Shown: positions 37,179 through 47,069 of the stretch, piece after piece
Layout of the letters: each line of letters opens with the position of its first letter
Position numbering within the stretch: position 1 is the first letter of the stretch
Origin: JBNKVT01 sp050299335
GTDB taxonomy: Bacteria; Pseudomonadota; Alphaproteobacteria; Rhodobacterales; Rhodobacteraceae
Direction: 5' to 3'
Assembly (NCBI GenBank): GCA_050299335.1
Contig: JBNKVT010000018.1
Coordinates: forward strand, 1-64,000
Length of the DNA stretch: 64,000 nucleotides
Notes under the pieces: model-generated
Databases searched by the model: none
The model's input: the letters and a program-made list of their open reading frames with translations, nothing else
What the model was told of the DNA's origin: nothing
Program-made: the position numbers and the translations under genes

Positions 37179-38323
37179 GGGCGGCTCAGGGTGGCGGTGG
37201 CCATGGCGGCGATGCCCTCGCCGCGTCCGGTGAAGCCGAGGCCTTCGGAGGTGGTGGCCTTGATGGAGACCGACTCGGCGGGGATCGCGAGGAGGCGGGC
37301 GATGTTCTCGCGCATGGGGCCGGCATGGGGGCCGATCTTGGGATGCTCGCAGATGATGGTGCAGTCGATATGGGAAATCGTCATGTTAAGTTCACCGGTC
37401 AGGTCTTTGGCATGTTTGAGAAAAATCTCCGACGCGGCCCCTTTCCACCGTGGGTCGGACGGTGGGAAATGCTGGCCGATATCGCCTCTTGCCAGCGCTC
37501 CGTAGATGGCATCGGTGATGGCGTGCATGGCGACATCGGCATCGGAATGGCCCTTGAGGGATTTGGCGTGCGGGATGTCGATTCCGCAGAGGGTGACGTG
37601 GCCGCCCTCGGTGAAAGCGTGGACGTCGAAGCCGGTACCGACGCGGGTCATGGGCGGGGCCAGATGGCGTTCGGCACGGGCGAAGTCCTCGCGGGTGGTG
37701 ATCTTGAAATTGTCTGTATGGCCCGGGACGCAGGCGACCTCAAGCCCGGCGCGGCAGGCGATGGTGACGTCATCCGGAGCGGGGCCGCGATGGGATCGGT
37801 GGGCGGCGAGGATGTCGGAGAAGCGGAAGCCTTGCGGGGTCTGGGCGCGAACCAGGGCATCGCGGGACTGCGGTTCTGTTGCCCGGCCGGCTTCGGTATG
37901 CCAAAGCGCGTCGACAACCGGAAGGGTCGGGAAAGCGGCCCGTGACGCGGCAAGAGCCTCGATGACAGCGCGGACGACCGGGACAGGGGTCAGAGGCCGG
38001 GCAGCGTCGTGAATGAGTACGAGGTTGGGGGCCAGGTCGGCGAGGGCTTCGAGGCCGTTCAGGACGGAAATATGGCGGTCGGAACCTCCTGCAACGGGCG
38101 GCTGGAGCCGGAGATCGCTAAGGGTGGCGATGGATCGCTCGTAGAGAGGGCGGTCGGTGGGATTGATGACCGGTGTGACGGCGGTGATTTCGGGCAGCGC
38201 CAGCATCGCCTCGATGGCGTGGCGGAGGACAGGTTTGCCGCAGAGATCCGCATATTGCTTGGGGCTTTCGCCACCGAAGCGGGTGCCGCGTCCGGCGGCG
38301 ACGATAAGGGCTGCGATGGTCAT
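37175..38323 (-). CDS. ispDF: bifunctional IspD/IspF of the MEP isoprenoid pathway
   Basis: 382 residues from the ATG at 38323. Residues 1-220 are the 4-diphosphocytidyl-methylerythritol synthase (IspD: ALIVAAGRGTRFGGESPKQY, LIHDAARPL). Residues 225-382 are the 2,4-cyclodiphosphate synthase (IspF: RVGTGFDVHAF, GHSDADVAMHAI, and a C-terminal KATTSEGLGFTGRGEGI). The fusion is common in alphaproteobacteria. A longer frame starting at 38383 is unlikely to be translated. Divergent from dusB. Confidence 0.97.
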   Translation of the reverse strand: MTIAALIVAAGRGTRFGGESPKQYADLCGKPVLRHAIEAMLALPEITAVTPVINPTDRPLYERSIATLSDLRLQPPVAGGSDRHISVLNGLEALADLAPNLVLIHDAARPLTPVPVVRAVIEALAASRAAFPTLPVVDALWHTEAGRATEPQSRDALVRAQTPQGFRFSDILAAHRSHRGPAPDDVTIACRAGLEVACVPGHTDNFKITTREDFARAERHLAPPMTRVGTGFDVHAFTEGGHVTLCGIDIPHAKSLKGHSDADVAMHAITDAIYGALARGDIGQHFPPSDPRWKGAASEIFLKHAKDLTGELNMTISHIDCTIICEHPKIGPHAGPMRENIARLLAIPAESVSIKATTSEGLGFTGRGEGIAAMATATLSRP

Positions 38324-38454
38324 GGGGTGAAGTGGCCCTGAAGACAGTCGGCGCATTGAAACAAAATCGTTAACCAGAGGCAAGTGACGCGCATTTCATC
38401 AATTGCCGTTTGCTCTGCGGTGCGGTACGACTTGAGTGCACAAGGATTAGGCAG

Positions 38455-39429
38455 ATGCCGGTAACGATCGACGATTTGACCCTCGACCCGCTCGTTTTTC
38501 TGGCACCGATGGCCGGAATCACCGATGTACCGTTCCGCCGGATCGTCGCGGGGTTCGGGGCGGGGCTGGTGGTTTCGGAGATGGTGGCAAGCCGTGAGAT
38601 GGTGACGGCGCGAGCCTCGGTGCGGGCGAAGGCGGAGGCTTCGGGGGTGCTGGAGGCGGTGCAGATCGCGGGTTGCGAGGCTCATTGGATAGCCGAATGC
38701 GCGCGGCTTTGTGAAGCTGAAGGCGCGCGGATCATCGACATCAATATGGGCTGTCCGGCGAAGAAGGTGACGAACGGCTATTCGGGCTCGGCGCTGATGC
38801 GCGATCCGGATCATGCGCTGTCGCTGATCGAGGCGGTGGTAGGGACCGTGTCGGTGCCGGTAACCGTCAAGATGCGGCTGGGCTGGGATGAGGCGTCGCT
38901 GAACGCGCCTGAGATCGCACGGCGGGCCGAGGCCGCCGGGGTGCGGATGGTGACGGTGCATGGGCGGACGCGGTGCCAGTTCTACAAGGGTATTGCAGAT
39001 TGGGACGCGATTGCGGCAGTGAAACAAGCGGTGTCGGTGCCGGTGATCGCGAATGGCGATATCGTCGATACGTGCACGGCGCGGAGGGCGCTCGCGTCCT
39101 CGGGGGCCGACGGGGTGATGGTCGGGCGCGGGGTTCAGGGGCGGCCCTGGATACTGGCGGAGATCGCGGCGGGGCTGACCGGGGCGACAGCGCCGAACCC
39201 GCCCGAGGGCTGGGCGCTGATCTCGCTGATCGTGGCGCATTACGAGGCGATGCTGGCATTCCATGGAACCGATCTGGGGGCGCGCTGTGCGCGAAAACAC
39301 CTTGGCTGGTATCTCGACCGGATCGCGGGGACCGGGGCACTGCGGCGGCGGGTGCTGACGGAGCGCGACCCGCGCGCGGTGGTGCGGCTTCTGGAAGGTC
39401 TGGGGCACGAAGTGGAACTGGCGGCATGA
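38455..39429 (+). CDS. dusB: tRNA-dihydrouridine synthase DusB (NifR3)
   Basis: 324 residues from the ATG at 38455, which is 8 bases after AAGGA. The FMN-barrel motifs are APMAGITDVPFRRI, the catalytic Cys in INMGCPAKKV, VKMRLGW, TVHGRTR and GVMVGRGVQGRPW. It reduces specific uridines in tRNA. It is the first gene of the nitrogen-regulation cluster and overlaps ntrB by 4 bases, the arrangement known as nifR3-ntrBC in Rhodobacter. Confidence 0.96.
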   Translation: MPVTIDDLTLDPLVFLAPMAGITDVPFRRIVAGFGAGLVVSEMVASREMVTARASVRAKAEASGVLEAVQIAGCEAHWIAECARLCEAEGARIIDINMGCPAKKVTNGYSGSALMRDPDHALSLIEAVVGTVSVPVTVKMRLGWDEASLNAPEIARRAEAAGVRMVTVHGRTRCQFYKGIADWDAIAAVKQAVSVPVIANGDIVDTCTARRALASSGADGVMVGRGVQGRPWILAEIAAGLTGATAPNPPEGWALISLIVAHYEAMLAFHGTDLGARCARKHLGWYLDRIAGTGALRRRVLTERDPRAVVRLLEGLGHEVELAA

Positions 39430-40523
39430 GAACGGTCAATGCAGAGGCGGTCTGGGGCGCGATCCCCTACCCGGCGTTCGTTATCGGGGCAGGGGACGAG
39501 ATCATCGCGGGAAACAACGCGGCGGAGGTGTTTACCCAGACCTCCCAAAAGCAGATGGCCGGCAAGCCGCTGGCGCAATATGTCGGGGTGGACAGTCTGG
39601 TGATGGATTCGATCCGGCAGGTGCGACGCGGCACGATGTCGGTGGTTCAATATGAAACCGATGTGCATTGGGGCGACCGGGTGCCGCAGAGTTTCACGCT
39701 GCACGCCTCTCAGATGTCGGATGCCGATGGGGAAATCCTGCTGATGCTGCACCCGGCGGGGATGGCCGCGCAGATGAACCGGTCGCTCAGTCACCGGGCG
39801 GCGGCGCGGTCGGTGACCGGCATGGCGGCGATGCTGGCCCATGAGATCAGGAATCCTCTGGCGGGGATCACCGGGGCGGCGCAGCTCTTGTCGATGTCGC
39901 TGGGCGATCAGGAACAGGAGCTGACCGATCTGATCGAGGAAGAGGCCAAACGCATCGGCAAGCTGGTCGAGAAGGTCGAGGCCTTCGGCGATCTGCGCCC
40001 TGCCGGGCGGGCGCCGGTGAATATCCATGACGCGCTGGACCGCGCCAAGCGGGCGGCGGAGGCCGGGTTCGCCCGTCACGTGCGGTTCCGCGAGGAATAT
40101 GACCCCTCGATCCCGCCCGCCGCCGGCGATGCCGACCAGCTGATGCAGGTGTTTCAGAACCTGATCAAGAACGCCGCCGAGGCGGTACCGGAGGTGGGCG
40201 GGCTGATCACGCTCAGGACCGGCTTCCGGCCCGGGTTCAAGCTGTCGGTGCCGGGGCAGAAAAGCGAAAGCGTGCCGTTGCTGATCACGATTGCCGACAA
40301 TGGTCGCGGCATTCCCGAGACGCTGATCCGGGACATTTTCGACCCGTTCGTGAGTTCCAAGGCCAATGGGTCGGGACTGGGATTGTCCCTGGTTTCCAAG
40401 GTGATGGCCGATCATGGTGGGGTCGTGGAAGTGAAAAGCGAGCCCGGACGGACGCAGTTCCGGCTGCGGCTTCCGGTGTGGCAGGGCGTGGTTGAAGACG
40501 CCGATATGGCAGAGGTGGGCTGA
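39426..40523 (+). CDS. ntrB: nitrogen sensor histidine kinase NtrB (GlnL)
   Basis: 365 residues, no membrane segment. A PAS domain occupies residues 8-110. The phosphoacceptor is His139 in MLAHEIRNPLAG, followed by N, G1 (DNGRGIPE) and G2 (GSGLGLSLV) boxes. In the family the PII protein controls its kinase/phosphatase balance toward NtrC. Coupled to dusB upstream and to ntrC (1-base overlap). Confidence 0.96.
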   Translation: MRTVNAEAVWGAIPYPAFVIGAGDEIIAGNNAAEVFTQTSQKQMAGKPLAQYVGVDSLVMDSIRQVRRGTMSVVQYETDVHWGDRVPQSFTLHASQMSDADGEILLMLHPAGMAAQMNRSLSHRAAARSVTGMAAMLAHEIRNPLAGITGAAQLLSMSLGDQEQELTDLIEEEAKRIGKLVEKVEAFGDLRPAGRAPVNIHDALDRAKRAAEAGFARHVRFREEYDPSIPPAAGDADQLMQVFQNLIKNAAEAVPEVGGLITLRTGFRPGFKLSVPGQKSESVPLLITIADNGRGIPETLIRDIFDPFVSSKANGSGLGLSLVSKVMADHGGVVEVKSEPGRTQFRLRLPVWQGVVEDADMAEVG

Positions 40524-41956
40524 TGGAAGGCACGGTCATTGTTGCCGACGACGATCGCACGATCCGCACCGTGTTGAGCCAGGCGCTGACAAGGGCCGGG
40601 TGCCGGGTGCGGTCGACGGGGACGATCTCGACCCTGTGGCGGTGGATCGAGGAGGGCGAGGGGGATGTGGTCGTCTCGGACGTGATGATGCCCGATGGCG
40701 ATGCGCTGGATCTGCTGCCTGCGATCCGGCGCAAGCGGCCTGATCTGCCGGTGATCGTGATGTCGGCACAGAATACGATGATGACGGCGCTGAGGGCGAC
40801 GGAAATGGGGGCCTATGAATATCTGCCCAAGCCCTTCGATCTGCGCGAGGTGCTGGGGCAGGTCTCGAAAGCCTTGTCGCGAAGCGAGCGGCGGGAAGGG
40901 GCGAGCGAGGAAACGGGCCGCGAGGACAATCTGCCGCTGATCGGGCGCTCGCCGGCGATGCAGGAAGTCTATCGGATCATGGCGCGGCTGATGACGACCG
41001 ATCTCGGTGTGATGATCACCGGCGAGAGCGGCACCGGCAAGGAACTGGTGGCGCGGGCCCTGCATAATTTCGGCCAGCGCAAGAACGGGCCCTTCGTCGC
41101 GATCAACATGGCCTCGATCCCGTCGGAATTCATTGAGACGGAGCTCTTCGGTCGCGCGGCGCGGGGCGAGGACTCCCAGCCCGGGAAATTCGAACAGGCC
41201 TCGGGCGGCACGCTGTTTCTCGACGAGGTCGGGGACATGCCGGTGGAGGCGCAGACGCGGCTGCTCAGGGTCCTGCAGGAGGGGGAGTTCACCCGGGTTG
41301 GCGGTCATGACGAGATCAGGGCGAATGCGCGGATCATCGCGGCGACGCATCAGGATTTGCGGGCCCTGGTCAATGAGGGGCGGTTCCGCGAGGACCTGTT
41401 CTACCGGCTGAACGTGGTGCCGATCCGGCTGCCGCCGCTCAGGGAGCGGCTGGAGGATATTCCAGATCTGGCCCGCGCATTTCTCAGGAATGCCGAGGCC
41501 GAGGGGCTGCCGCGGAAATCGATTTCCTCCGAGGCGCTGGAGGTGCTGCGCAAGCTCGACTGGGCCGGTAATGTCCGCGAGTTGGAGAACCTGATGCGGC
41601 GGCTGGCGGTGCTGTGCCCGGACGACCTGATCTCGGCCTCGATCGTGCAGCAGGAGATCAAGGCGCGGCCAAGCTCGGTGGCGACGGCGGCTCCTGACCA
41701 GAACCAGAAACTGTCGAGCGCCATCGAGGCGCATCTGAAGCGGTATTTCGACCTGCATGGCGACGCGCTGCCGCCCTCGGGCCTCTATGAGCGGATCATC
41801 AAGGAGGTGGAACTGCCGTTGATCGCCCTGTCGCTGTCGGCGACCCGGGGCAATCAGGTGAAGACGGCGGAGCTTCTGGGGATCAACCGGAATACGTTGC
41901 GAAAGAAAATCCAGGACCTCGACATTCGGGTGACACGCGGCAAGAAAATGATGTAA
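40523..41956 (+). CDS. ntrC: nitrogen regulator NtrC, Rhodobacter type without GAFTGA
   Basis: 477 residues. Receiver domain with phosphoacceptor Asp53 (VVSDVMMPDG), AAA+ domain with Walker A GESGTGKE and Walker B GGTLFLDEVGDM, and a Fis-type C-terminal helix-turn-helix (NQVKTAELLGINRNTLRKK). The sigma-54 contact loop GAFTGA is missing: the segment after ELFG reads RAARGEDSQPGKFEQ. In Rhodobacter capsulatus such an NtrC activates sigma-70 RNA polymerase, and the same is likely here. Confidence 0.95.
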   Translation: MEGTVIVADDDRTIRTVLSQALTRAGCRVRSTGTISTLWRWIEEGEGDVVVSDVMMPDGDALDLLPAIRRKRPDLPVIVMSAQNTMMTALRATEMGAYEYLPKPFDLREVLGQVSKALSRSERREGASEETGREDNLPLIGRSPAMQEVYRIMARLMTTDLGVMITGESGTGKELVARALHNFGQRKNGPFVAINMASIPSEFIETELFGRAARGEDSQPGKFEQASGGTLFLDEVGDMPVEAQTRLLRVLQEGEFTRVGGHDEIRANARIIAATHQDLRALVNEGRFREDLFYRLNVVPIRLPPLRERLEDIPDLARAFLRNAEAEGLPRKSISSEALEVLRKLDWAGNVRELENLMRRLAVLCPDDLISASIVQQEIKARPSSVATAAPDQNQKLSSAIEAHLKRYFDLHGDALPPSGLYERIIKEVELPLIALSLSATRGNQVKTAELLGINRNTLRKKIQDLDIRVTRGKKMM

Positions 41957-41999
41957 ACTGGCAACAGTAATCGTCGCGATCCGGGGCAGTGGATAAAGC

Positions 42000-44240
42000 G
42001 TGTCGTCTAAACCTTTGACAAGACTGTGGCATCTCGGTGCCAATCTGATCGCGCAGCGACGGATTCGCAACATCCTGACCCTGGCCCTGGTGGCTCTGGG
42101 GCCGGTGCTGGCGCTAGTGACCTTCTCCGCACTCAGCTCGTTTGACCGGATTTCCGCCGCTTATCTGCGCGGGCTCCTATTGGCGGATTTCATCTATGTT
42201 CTGGTGGTCGCCGGCCTGATCGCGCTGCGCGTCGCGGCGATCATCGCGGCAAGGCGGCGGCATTCGGCAGGGTCGCGACTGCATTCGCGGCTGTCGGCGG
42301 TGTTCGCGCTGATCGCGCTCTTGCCGACGATCCTGGTGGCGGTCTTCGCGACGCTGACGGTGAATTTCGGGCTGGAGGGCTGGTTTTCCGACACGGTGCG
42401 CCGGGTTGTCGGCAACTCGCTGGCGGCGGCGCAGGCCTATGAGGCGGAGCACAAGTTCAACCTGCGCTCGGATGCGGAATTGCTGGCCGCGTTCCTGAAC
42501 AGGCAGAAGGCACGTTACCCGCTGATTACTCCAGGTGAGTTTCGCGAGCTGCTGAACCGGGGGCAGGTGCAGATGCAGCGCGAGCTGGTCGAGGCCTATG
42601 TTATCGACGGGGCAGGGGGGCTGCAGGCGCGCGGTGAGCGAAGCTATCTTTTTGACTATGAACCTCCGACCGCCGAAGAGATGAAACTGGCCGAGGCCGG
42701 CGAGACGGTGATTATCGAGGATTGGGAAAATTCCGAATACCGGGCGCTGGTGATGCTGGAAACCTTCGCCGACCGCTACCTGTATGTGACACGGGACGTG
42801 GACGGCGAAATCCTGCAACTGCTTGACGAGACACAGGAAACAGTAACGTTCTACGAGGATCTGGAACGGGATCGGGGACGGCTGCTGTTCGAGTTCGGAC
42901 TGATCTATATTGGCTTTGCGATGATCGTGATCCTGGCGGCGATCTGGTTCGGCCTGTGGTTCGCCGAGCGGCTGTCGCGCCCCGTAGGCCAGCTGGCCGG
43001 TGCGGCACAGCGGGTCGGGGCCGGGGATCTGGACGTTCAGGTGAAGGAATCCGCCAGCGACGACGAGATCGCGATGCTGGGGCGTGTGTTCAACCGGATG
43101 ACGCGGCAGGTGAAGGGTCAGCGGGATGCGCTGATCGAGGCGAATGAGCAGACCGAGATGCGGCGACGGCTGTTCGACTCCGTGCTGTCGGGGGTGACGG
43201 CGGGGGTGATCGGCCTCGATGCCGAGGGGCGGATCGAGGTGGTGAACATGGCCGCCAGGGAGCTTCTGGAACTGCATGACGTGCAGCCCGGGGCAGTGCG
43301 GCTGGGCGATGCGGTGCCGGAATTCACCCCGCTCTTCGAGGCGATTTCGAACGATGTGAATTCGGTGGCCCAGGGCGAGGTGCAACTGATCCGCAGCCAG
43401 CGCGAGCAGACCCTGCATCTGCGCATGGCCGCAAGGCAGGGCGAGGCCGGGCAGCTTGAGGGCTATGTGGTGACCTTTGACGATGTCTCGGACCTGGTCT
43501 CGGCGCAGCGGATGGCGGCCTGGGGCGATGTGGCGCGGCGGATCGCCCATGAGATCAAGAACCCGCTGACGCCGATCCAGCTCTCGGCGGAGCGGCTGAA
43601 GCGGAAATTCGCGCCGCTGGTCGGTGACGAGCGCGCGGCACTCGAACAATATGCCGAGGTGATCATTCGCCAGACCGGCGACCTGAGGCGCATCGTCGAC
43701 GAATTCTCGAAATTCGCCCGGATGCCGGCGCCGGAAAAGACCCAGACCGATGTCGCCGAAATCCTGCGCGATGCGGTGCATCTGCAGGCTGCGGGACGTG
43801 CGGACATTCGCTTTGTGCATAATGACCTGACACAGAGGGCCGAGGGAAATGTCGATGAGACAATGATTTCCCAGGCCTTTATCAACCTGTTGAAGAACGC
43901 CACGGAAGCTATTGACAGTAAAATTGAAAATGGGGTTTCGGAAGACTACAGGCCGGAAATCCGGGTTCTGGTCGAGGCCATCGAGGGCGCGCTTTTGGTC
44001 CAGATCCAGGATAACGGCATCGGCTTGCCGAAATCGCGCGCACGGCTTTTCGAGCCCTATGTGACCAACCGGGACAAGGGGACCGGGCTGGGCCTGTCGA
44101 TCGTGAAGAAGATCGTCGAGGAGCATTCGGGACAGCTCGACCTTCTGGATGCGCCGGTTTTTGACGGCAATGACGCAGCAGGGGCCGAGGCCCGCATTCT
44201 ATTACCGCTGACGACGCCGGGGGCGATCGCGGCGCAATGA
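42000..44240 (+). CDS. ntrY: sensor histidine kinase NtrY
   Basis: 746 residues from a GTG start. Three to four membrane segments in residues 20-115, a periplasmic section, another membrane segment near 295-320, a HAMP domain (RLSRPVGQLAGAAQRVGAGDLDV), a PAS domain and the kinase core with His in RIAHEIKNPLTPIQLS. G boxes DNGIGLPKSR and GTGLGLSIVKKIV are intact. It is the membrane partner of NtrX and senses nitrogen or redox state. Confidence 0.95.
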   Translation: MSSKPLTRLWHLGANLIAQRRIRNILTLALVALGPVLALVTFSALSSFDRISAAYLRGLLLADFIYVLVVAGLIALRVAAIIAARRRHSAGSRLHSRLSAVFALIALLPTILVAVFATLTVNFGLEGWFSDTVRRVVGNSLAAAQAYEAEHKFNLRSDAELLAAFLNRQKARYPLITPGEFRELLNRGQVQMQRELVEAYVIDGAGGLQARGERSYLFDYEPPTAEEMKLAEAGETVIIEDWENSEYRALVMLETFADRYLYVTRDVDGEILQLLDETQETVTFYEDLERDRGRLLFEFGLIYIGFAMIVILAAIWFGLWFAERLSRPVGQLAGAAQRVGAGDLDVQVKESASDDEIAMLGRVFNRMTRQVKGQRDALIEANEQTEMRRRLFDSVLSGVTAGVIGLDAEGRIEVVNMAARELLELHDVQPGAVRLGDAVPEFTPLFEAISNDVNSVAQGEVQLIRSQREQTLHLRMAARQGEAGQLEGYVVTFDDVSDLVSAQRMAAWGDVARRIAHEIKNPLTPIQLSAERLKRKFAPLVGDERAALEQYAEVIIRQTGDLRRIVDEFSKFARMPAPEKTQTDVAEILRDAVHLQAAGRADIRFVHNDLTQRAEGNVDETMISQAFINLLKNATEAIDSKIENGVSEDYRPEIRVLVEAIEGALLVQIQDNGIGLPKSRARLFEPYVTNRDKGTGLGLSIVKKIVEEHSGQLDLLDAPVFDGNDAAGAEARILLPLTTPGAIAAQ

Positions 44241-44271
44241 CAAGAGCAGGAAGCAAGGCAAGAGGGTAACA

Positions 44272-45678
44272 ATGGGTGACATTCTGGTCGTGGATGACGA
44301 GCGCGATATCCGGGAACTGATCTCGGACATTCTCGAAGAGGAGGGCCATACGACGCGGCTGGCCTGGGACAGTGACATGACGTTCGAGGCGATCGATGCC
44401 GATCCGCCCGATCTGGTGATCCTCGATATCTGGCTGAAGGAAAGCAAGCTGGACGGGATCGATATCCTGAAGAAGGTGAAGCGGGACAATCCCTCGATCC
44501 CGGTGGTGATCATTTCGGGGCATGGCAATATCGAGATCGCGGTCGCGGCGGTGAAGCAGGGCGCCTATGACTTCATCGAAAAGCCCTTCAATATCGATCA
44601 GTTGCTGGTGGTGATCGCAAGGGCGCTGGAAGCCTCGCGTCTGCGGCGCGAGAATGCCGCGCTGCGGGTGATGGATGCGCAGAATGCCGAAATGGTCGGA
44701 GACAGCGCCGCGCTCAGAACCATGAAATCGCAGCTCGACAAGGTGGCGCGCGGCAATGGAAGGGTGATGCTGTCCGGTCCGGCCGGCGCGGGCAAGGAAG
44801 TGGCGGCACGCTATCTGCATTCAAGGTCGGACCGGGCGAAGGGACCGTTCATCTGCGTGAACTCGGCGACGATGGAACCCGACCGGATGGAGGAGGTGCT
44901 GTTCGGCAAGATGTCTCCGGAACGCGGCCACGAGCCGGGCCTCTTCGAACAGGCCCATGGCGGGGTGCTGTTCTTTGACGAGGTGGCGGATATGCCGCTC
45001 GGGACCCAGTCCAAGATCCTGCGGGTGCTGGTGGATCAGGCCTTCACGCGGGCCGGGGGCTCGGAACTGGTGCGGGTCGATGTGCGGGTGCTGTCGGCGA
45101 CCAACCGGGATCTGACGGCGGCGATTGCGGCCGGGACATTCCGTGAAGAGTTGTATCACCGGCTGAACGTGGTGCCGATTGCGGTCCCGTCTCTGGATGC
45201 GCGGCGCGATGATATCCCATTGCTGGCGCGACATTTCATTGCCGAATTGAACGCGACCCAGGGGTTGCCGGTCAGGGACTTGTCGGAGGAGGCCGAGGCG
45301 CAGTTGCAGACGATGAACTGGCCTGGGAATGTGCGGCAACTGCGGAATGCCATTGAGCGGTGCCTGATCCTCGGGCCGGATGACGGCAAGATCGAGGCGC
45401 GGGAATTCGCCTCGGATACTGGTGAGATGAACGGTGCGGAGGCGGCCTCGCTGGTGTCCTCGACCTGCGCCGGGATGCCGCTTCGGGAGGCGCGGGAACT
45501 GTTCGAGCGGGAGTATCTGGTGGCGCAGATCAACCGCTTCGGAGGCAATATCTCGCGCACGGCAAGTTTCGTCGGCATGGAGCGTTCGGCCTTGCACCGC
45601 AAGCTGAAGGCGCTCAATGTGATCACCAGCTCGCGCAGTGGCGCGCGGGTGGCCGAAACCGAGGCGACGGACGCCTGA
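44272..45678 (+). CDS. ntrX: response regulator NtrX
   Basis: 468 residues. Receiver with Asp52 (VILDIWLKES), the extended loop characteristic of NtrX, AAA+ domain with Walker A SGPAGAGKEV and Walker B GGVLFFDEVADM, and a C-terminal Fis-type helix-turn-helix (GNISRTASFVGMERSALHRKL). The GAFTGA loop is absent: after VLFG the chain reads KMSPERGHEPGLFEQ. It probably works independently of sigma-54, by analogy with Rhodobacter NtrC. 31 bases downstream of ntrY. Confidence 0.95.
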   Translation: MGDILVVDDERDIRELISDILEEEGHTTRLAWDSDMTFEAIDADPPDLVILDIWLKESKLDGIDILKKVKRDNPSIPVVIISGHGNIEIAVAAVKQGAYDFIEKPFNIDQLLVVIARALEASRLRRENAALRVMDAQNAEMVGDSAALRTMKSQLDKVARGNGRVMLSGPAGAGKEVAARYLHSRSDRAKGPFICVNSATMEPDRMEEVLFGKMSPERGHEPGLFEQAHGGVLFFDEVADMPLGTQSKILRVLVDQAFTRAGGSELVRVDVRVLSATNRDLTAAIAAGTFREELYHRLNVVPIAVPSLDARRDDIPLLARHFIAELNATQGLPVRDLSEEAEAQLQTMNWPGNVRQLRNAIERCLILGPDDGKIEAREFASDTGEMNGAEAASLVSSTCAGMPLREARELFEREYLVAQINRFGGNISRTASFVGMERSALHRKLKALNVITSSRSGARVAETEATDA

Positions 45679-45688
45679 GGGGAACCCG

Positions 45689-47065
45689 ATGAAGGTCATC
45701 ATCTGCGGCGCCGGTCAGGTCGGCTGGCAGCTTGCGCGGCATCTGTCGGGCGAGGACAACAATGTCACGGTGGTCGATGTGCAGCCGGATCTGGTCCGGC
45801 GGATCACCGATCAGCTGGACGTGAACGGGGTGACGGGCTTTGCCTCTCATCCCGATATTCTGGATCGCGCCGGAGCGCGGGACGCCGATATGATCATCGC
45901 CGCCACCCAGTCGGACGAAGTCAACATGGTGACCTGCCAGGTGGCGCATTCGATCTTTTCGGTGCCCCGCAAGGTGGCGCGGCTGAGGGCGAAATCCTAT
46001 CTGGACGCGATCTATTCCGATCTCTACCGGCGCGAGCACCTGCCCATCGACATCGTCATCTCGCCCGAACGCGAGGTGGCGAATGCCGCCCTGCAGCGGC
46101 TTGCCGCACCGGCGGCCTTCGACACCGAGAGTTTTCTCGACAACCGCGCCCAGCTGATCGGTCTCAGCCTGGCCGAGGACTGCCCGGTGCTGCACACGCC
46201 GCTCAGGCAGTTGTCGGAACTGTTCTCGACCCTCAAGGCCGTTGTCGTCGGTATCCGGCGCGACGGGCGTCTGGTAGCCCCAGAGCCGGAGGATCAACTC
46301 TTCGCGGGCGACCAGATCTATGTCTTCTGCGCCACCGAGGACATGTCGCGGACCATGGAGATCTTCGGCAAGACCAACCGCAAGACCGACCGCGTCATCA
46401 TCGTCGGCGGCGGAAATGTCGGGCTGTCGGTGGCAAAATCGCTGGAGGAGGGGACGCGCAAGGTCCAGGCGAAGATGATCGAACGCAACCGCTTGATCGC
46501 GGAATTTGCCGCCGATTCGCTGGAACGCACCATCGTCCTGCACGGCGACGGGCTGGACCGCGAAATCCTCGAAGAGGCCAATCTGGAACAGGCAGACGCG
46601 TTTCTGGCTGTCACCGATGACGACAAGACCAACCTTCTGTCCTGCGCGCGGGCCAAGGCGGCAGGCTGCGGGCTGGTGATCGCGCTGATCAACGATCCCT
46701 CGATGATCGCGCTGATGCGGCCCCTCGGGATCGACGCCTATATCAACCCGCGCGCCACCACGGTGTCGTCGATCCTGCGCCATATCCGGCACGGACGGGT
46801 CGAGGCGGTCTATTCCATCGGCGATGCCGAGGCCGAGATTCTGGAGGCGCAGGTTCTCGGAACCTCGCCGATCGCCGGCCGCAGTATCGGCGACGCCGGC
46901 TGGCCCGAAGGCGCGCTGGTTGGCATGATCCGAAAGGGCGATGAGATCCTGGTGCCGAAGGGCGACACCACCATCGAGGAAGGCGATATCCTGACGGTCT
47001 TTGCCCTCAGCGACGACGTGGCCGAGGTGGAGCGGCTGTTCCAGGTCTCGATCGACTTCTTCTGA
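45689..47065 (+). CDS. trkA: Trk potassium uptake regulatory protein TrkA
   Basis: 458 residues from the ATG at 45689 with GAGGGGAA upstream. Two RCK (TrkA-N/TrkA-C) modules: the first NAD-binding motif is IICGAGQVGWQLARHL, the second VIIVGGGNVGLSVAKSL. The cytosolic ring gates TrkH in response to nucleotides. 4 bases separate it from trkH. Confidence 0.97.
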   Translation: MKVIICGAGQVGWQLARHLSGEDNNVTVVDVQPDLVRRITDQLDVNGVTGFASHPDILDRAGARDADMIIAATQSDEVNMVTCQVAHSIFSVPRKVARLRAKSYLDAIYSDLYRREHLPIDIVISPEREVANAALQRLAAPAAFDTESFLDNRAQLIGLSLAEDCPVLHTPLRQLSELFSTLKAVVVGIRRDGRLVAPEPEDQLFAGDQIYVFCATEDMSRTMEIFGKTNRKTDRVIIVGGGNVGLSVAKSLEEGTRKVQAKMIERNRLIAEFAADSLERTIVLHGDGLDREILEEANLEQADAFLAVTDDDKTNLLSCARAKAAGCGLVIALINDPSMIALMRPLGIDAYINPRATTVSSILRHIRHGRVEAVYSIGDAEAEILEAQVLGTSPIAGRSIGDAGWPEGALVGMIRKGDEILVPKGDTTIEEGDILTVFALSDDVAEVERLFQVSIDFF

Positions 47066-47069
47066 CGCG

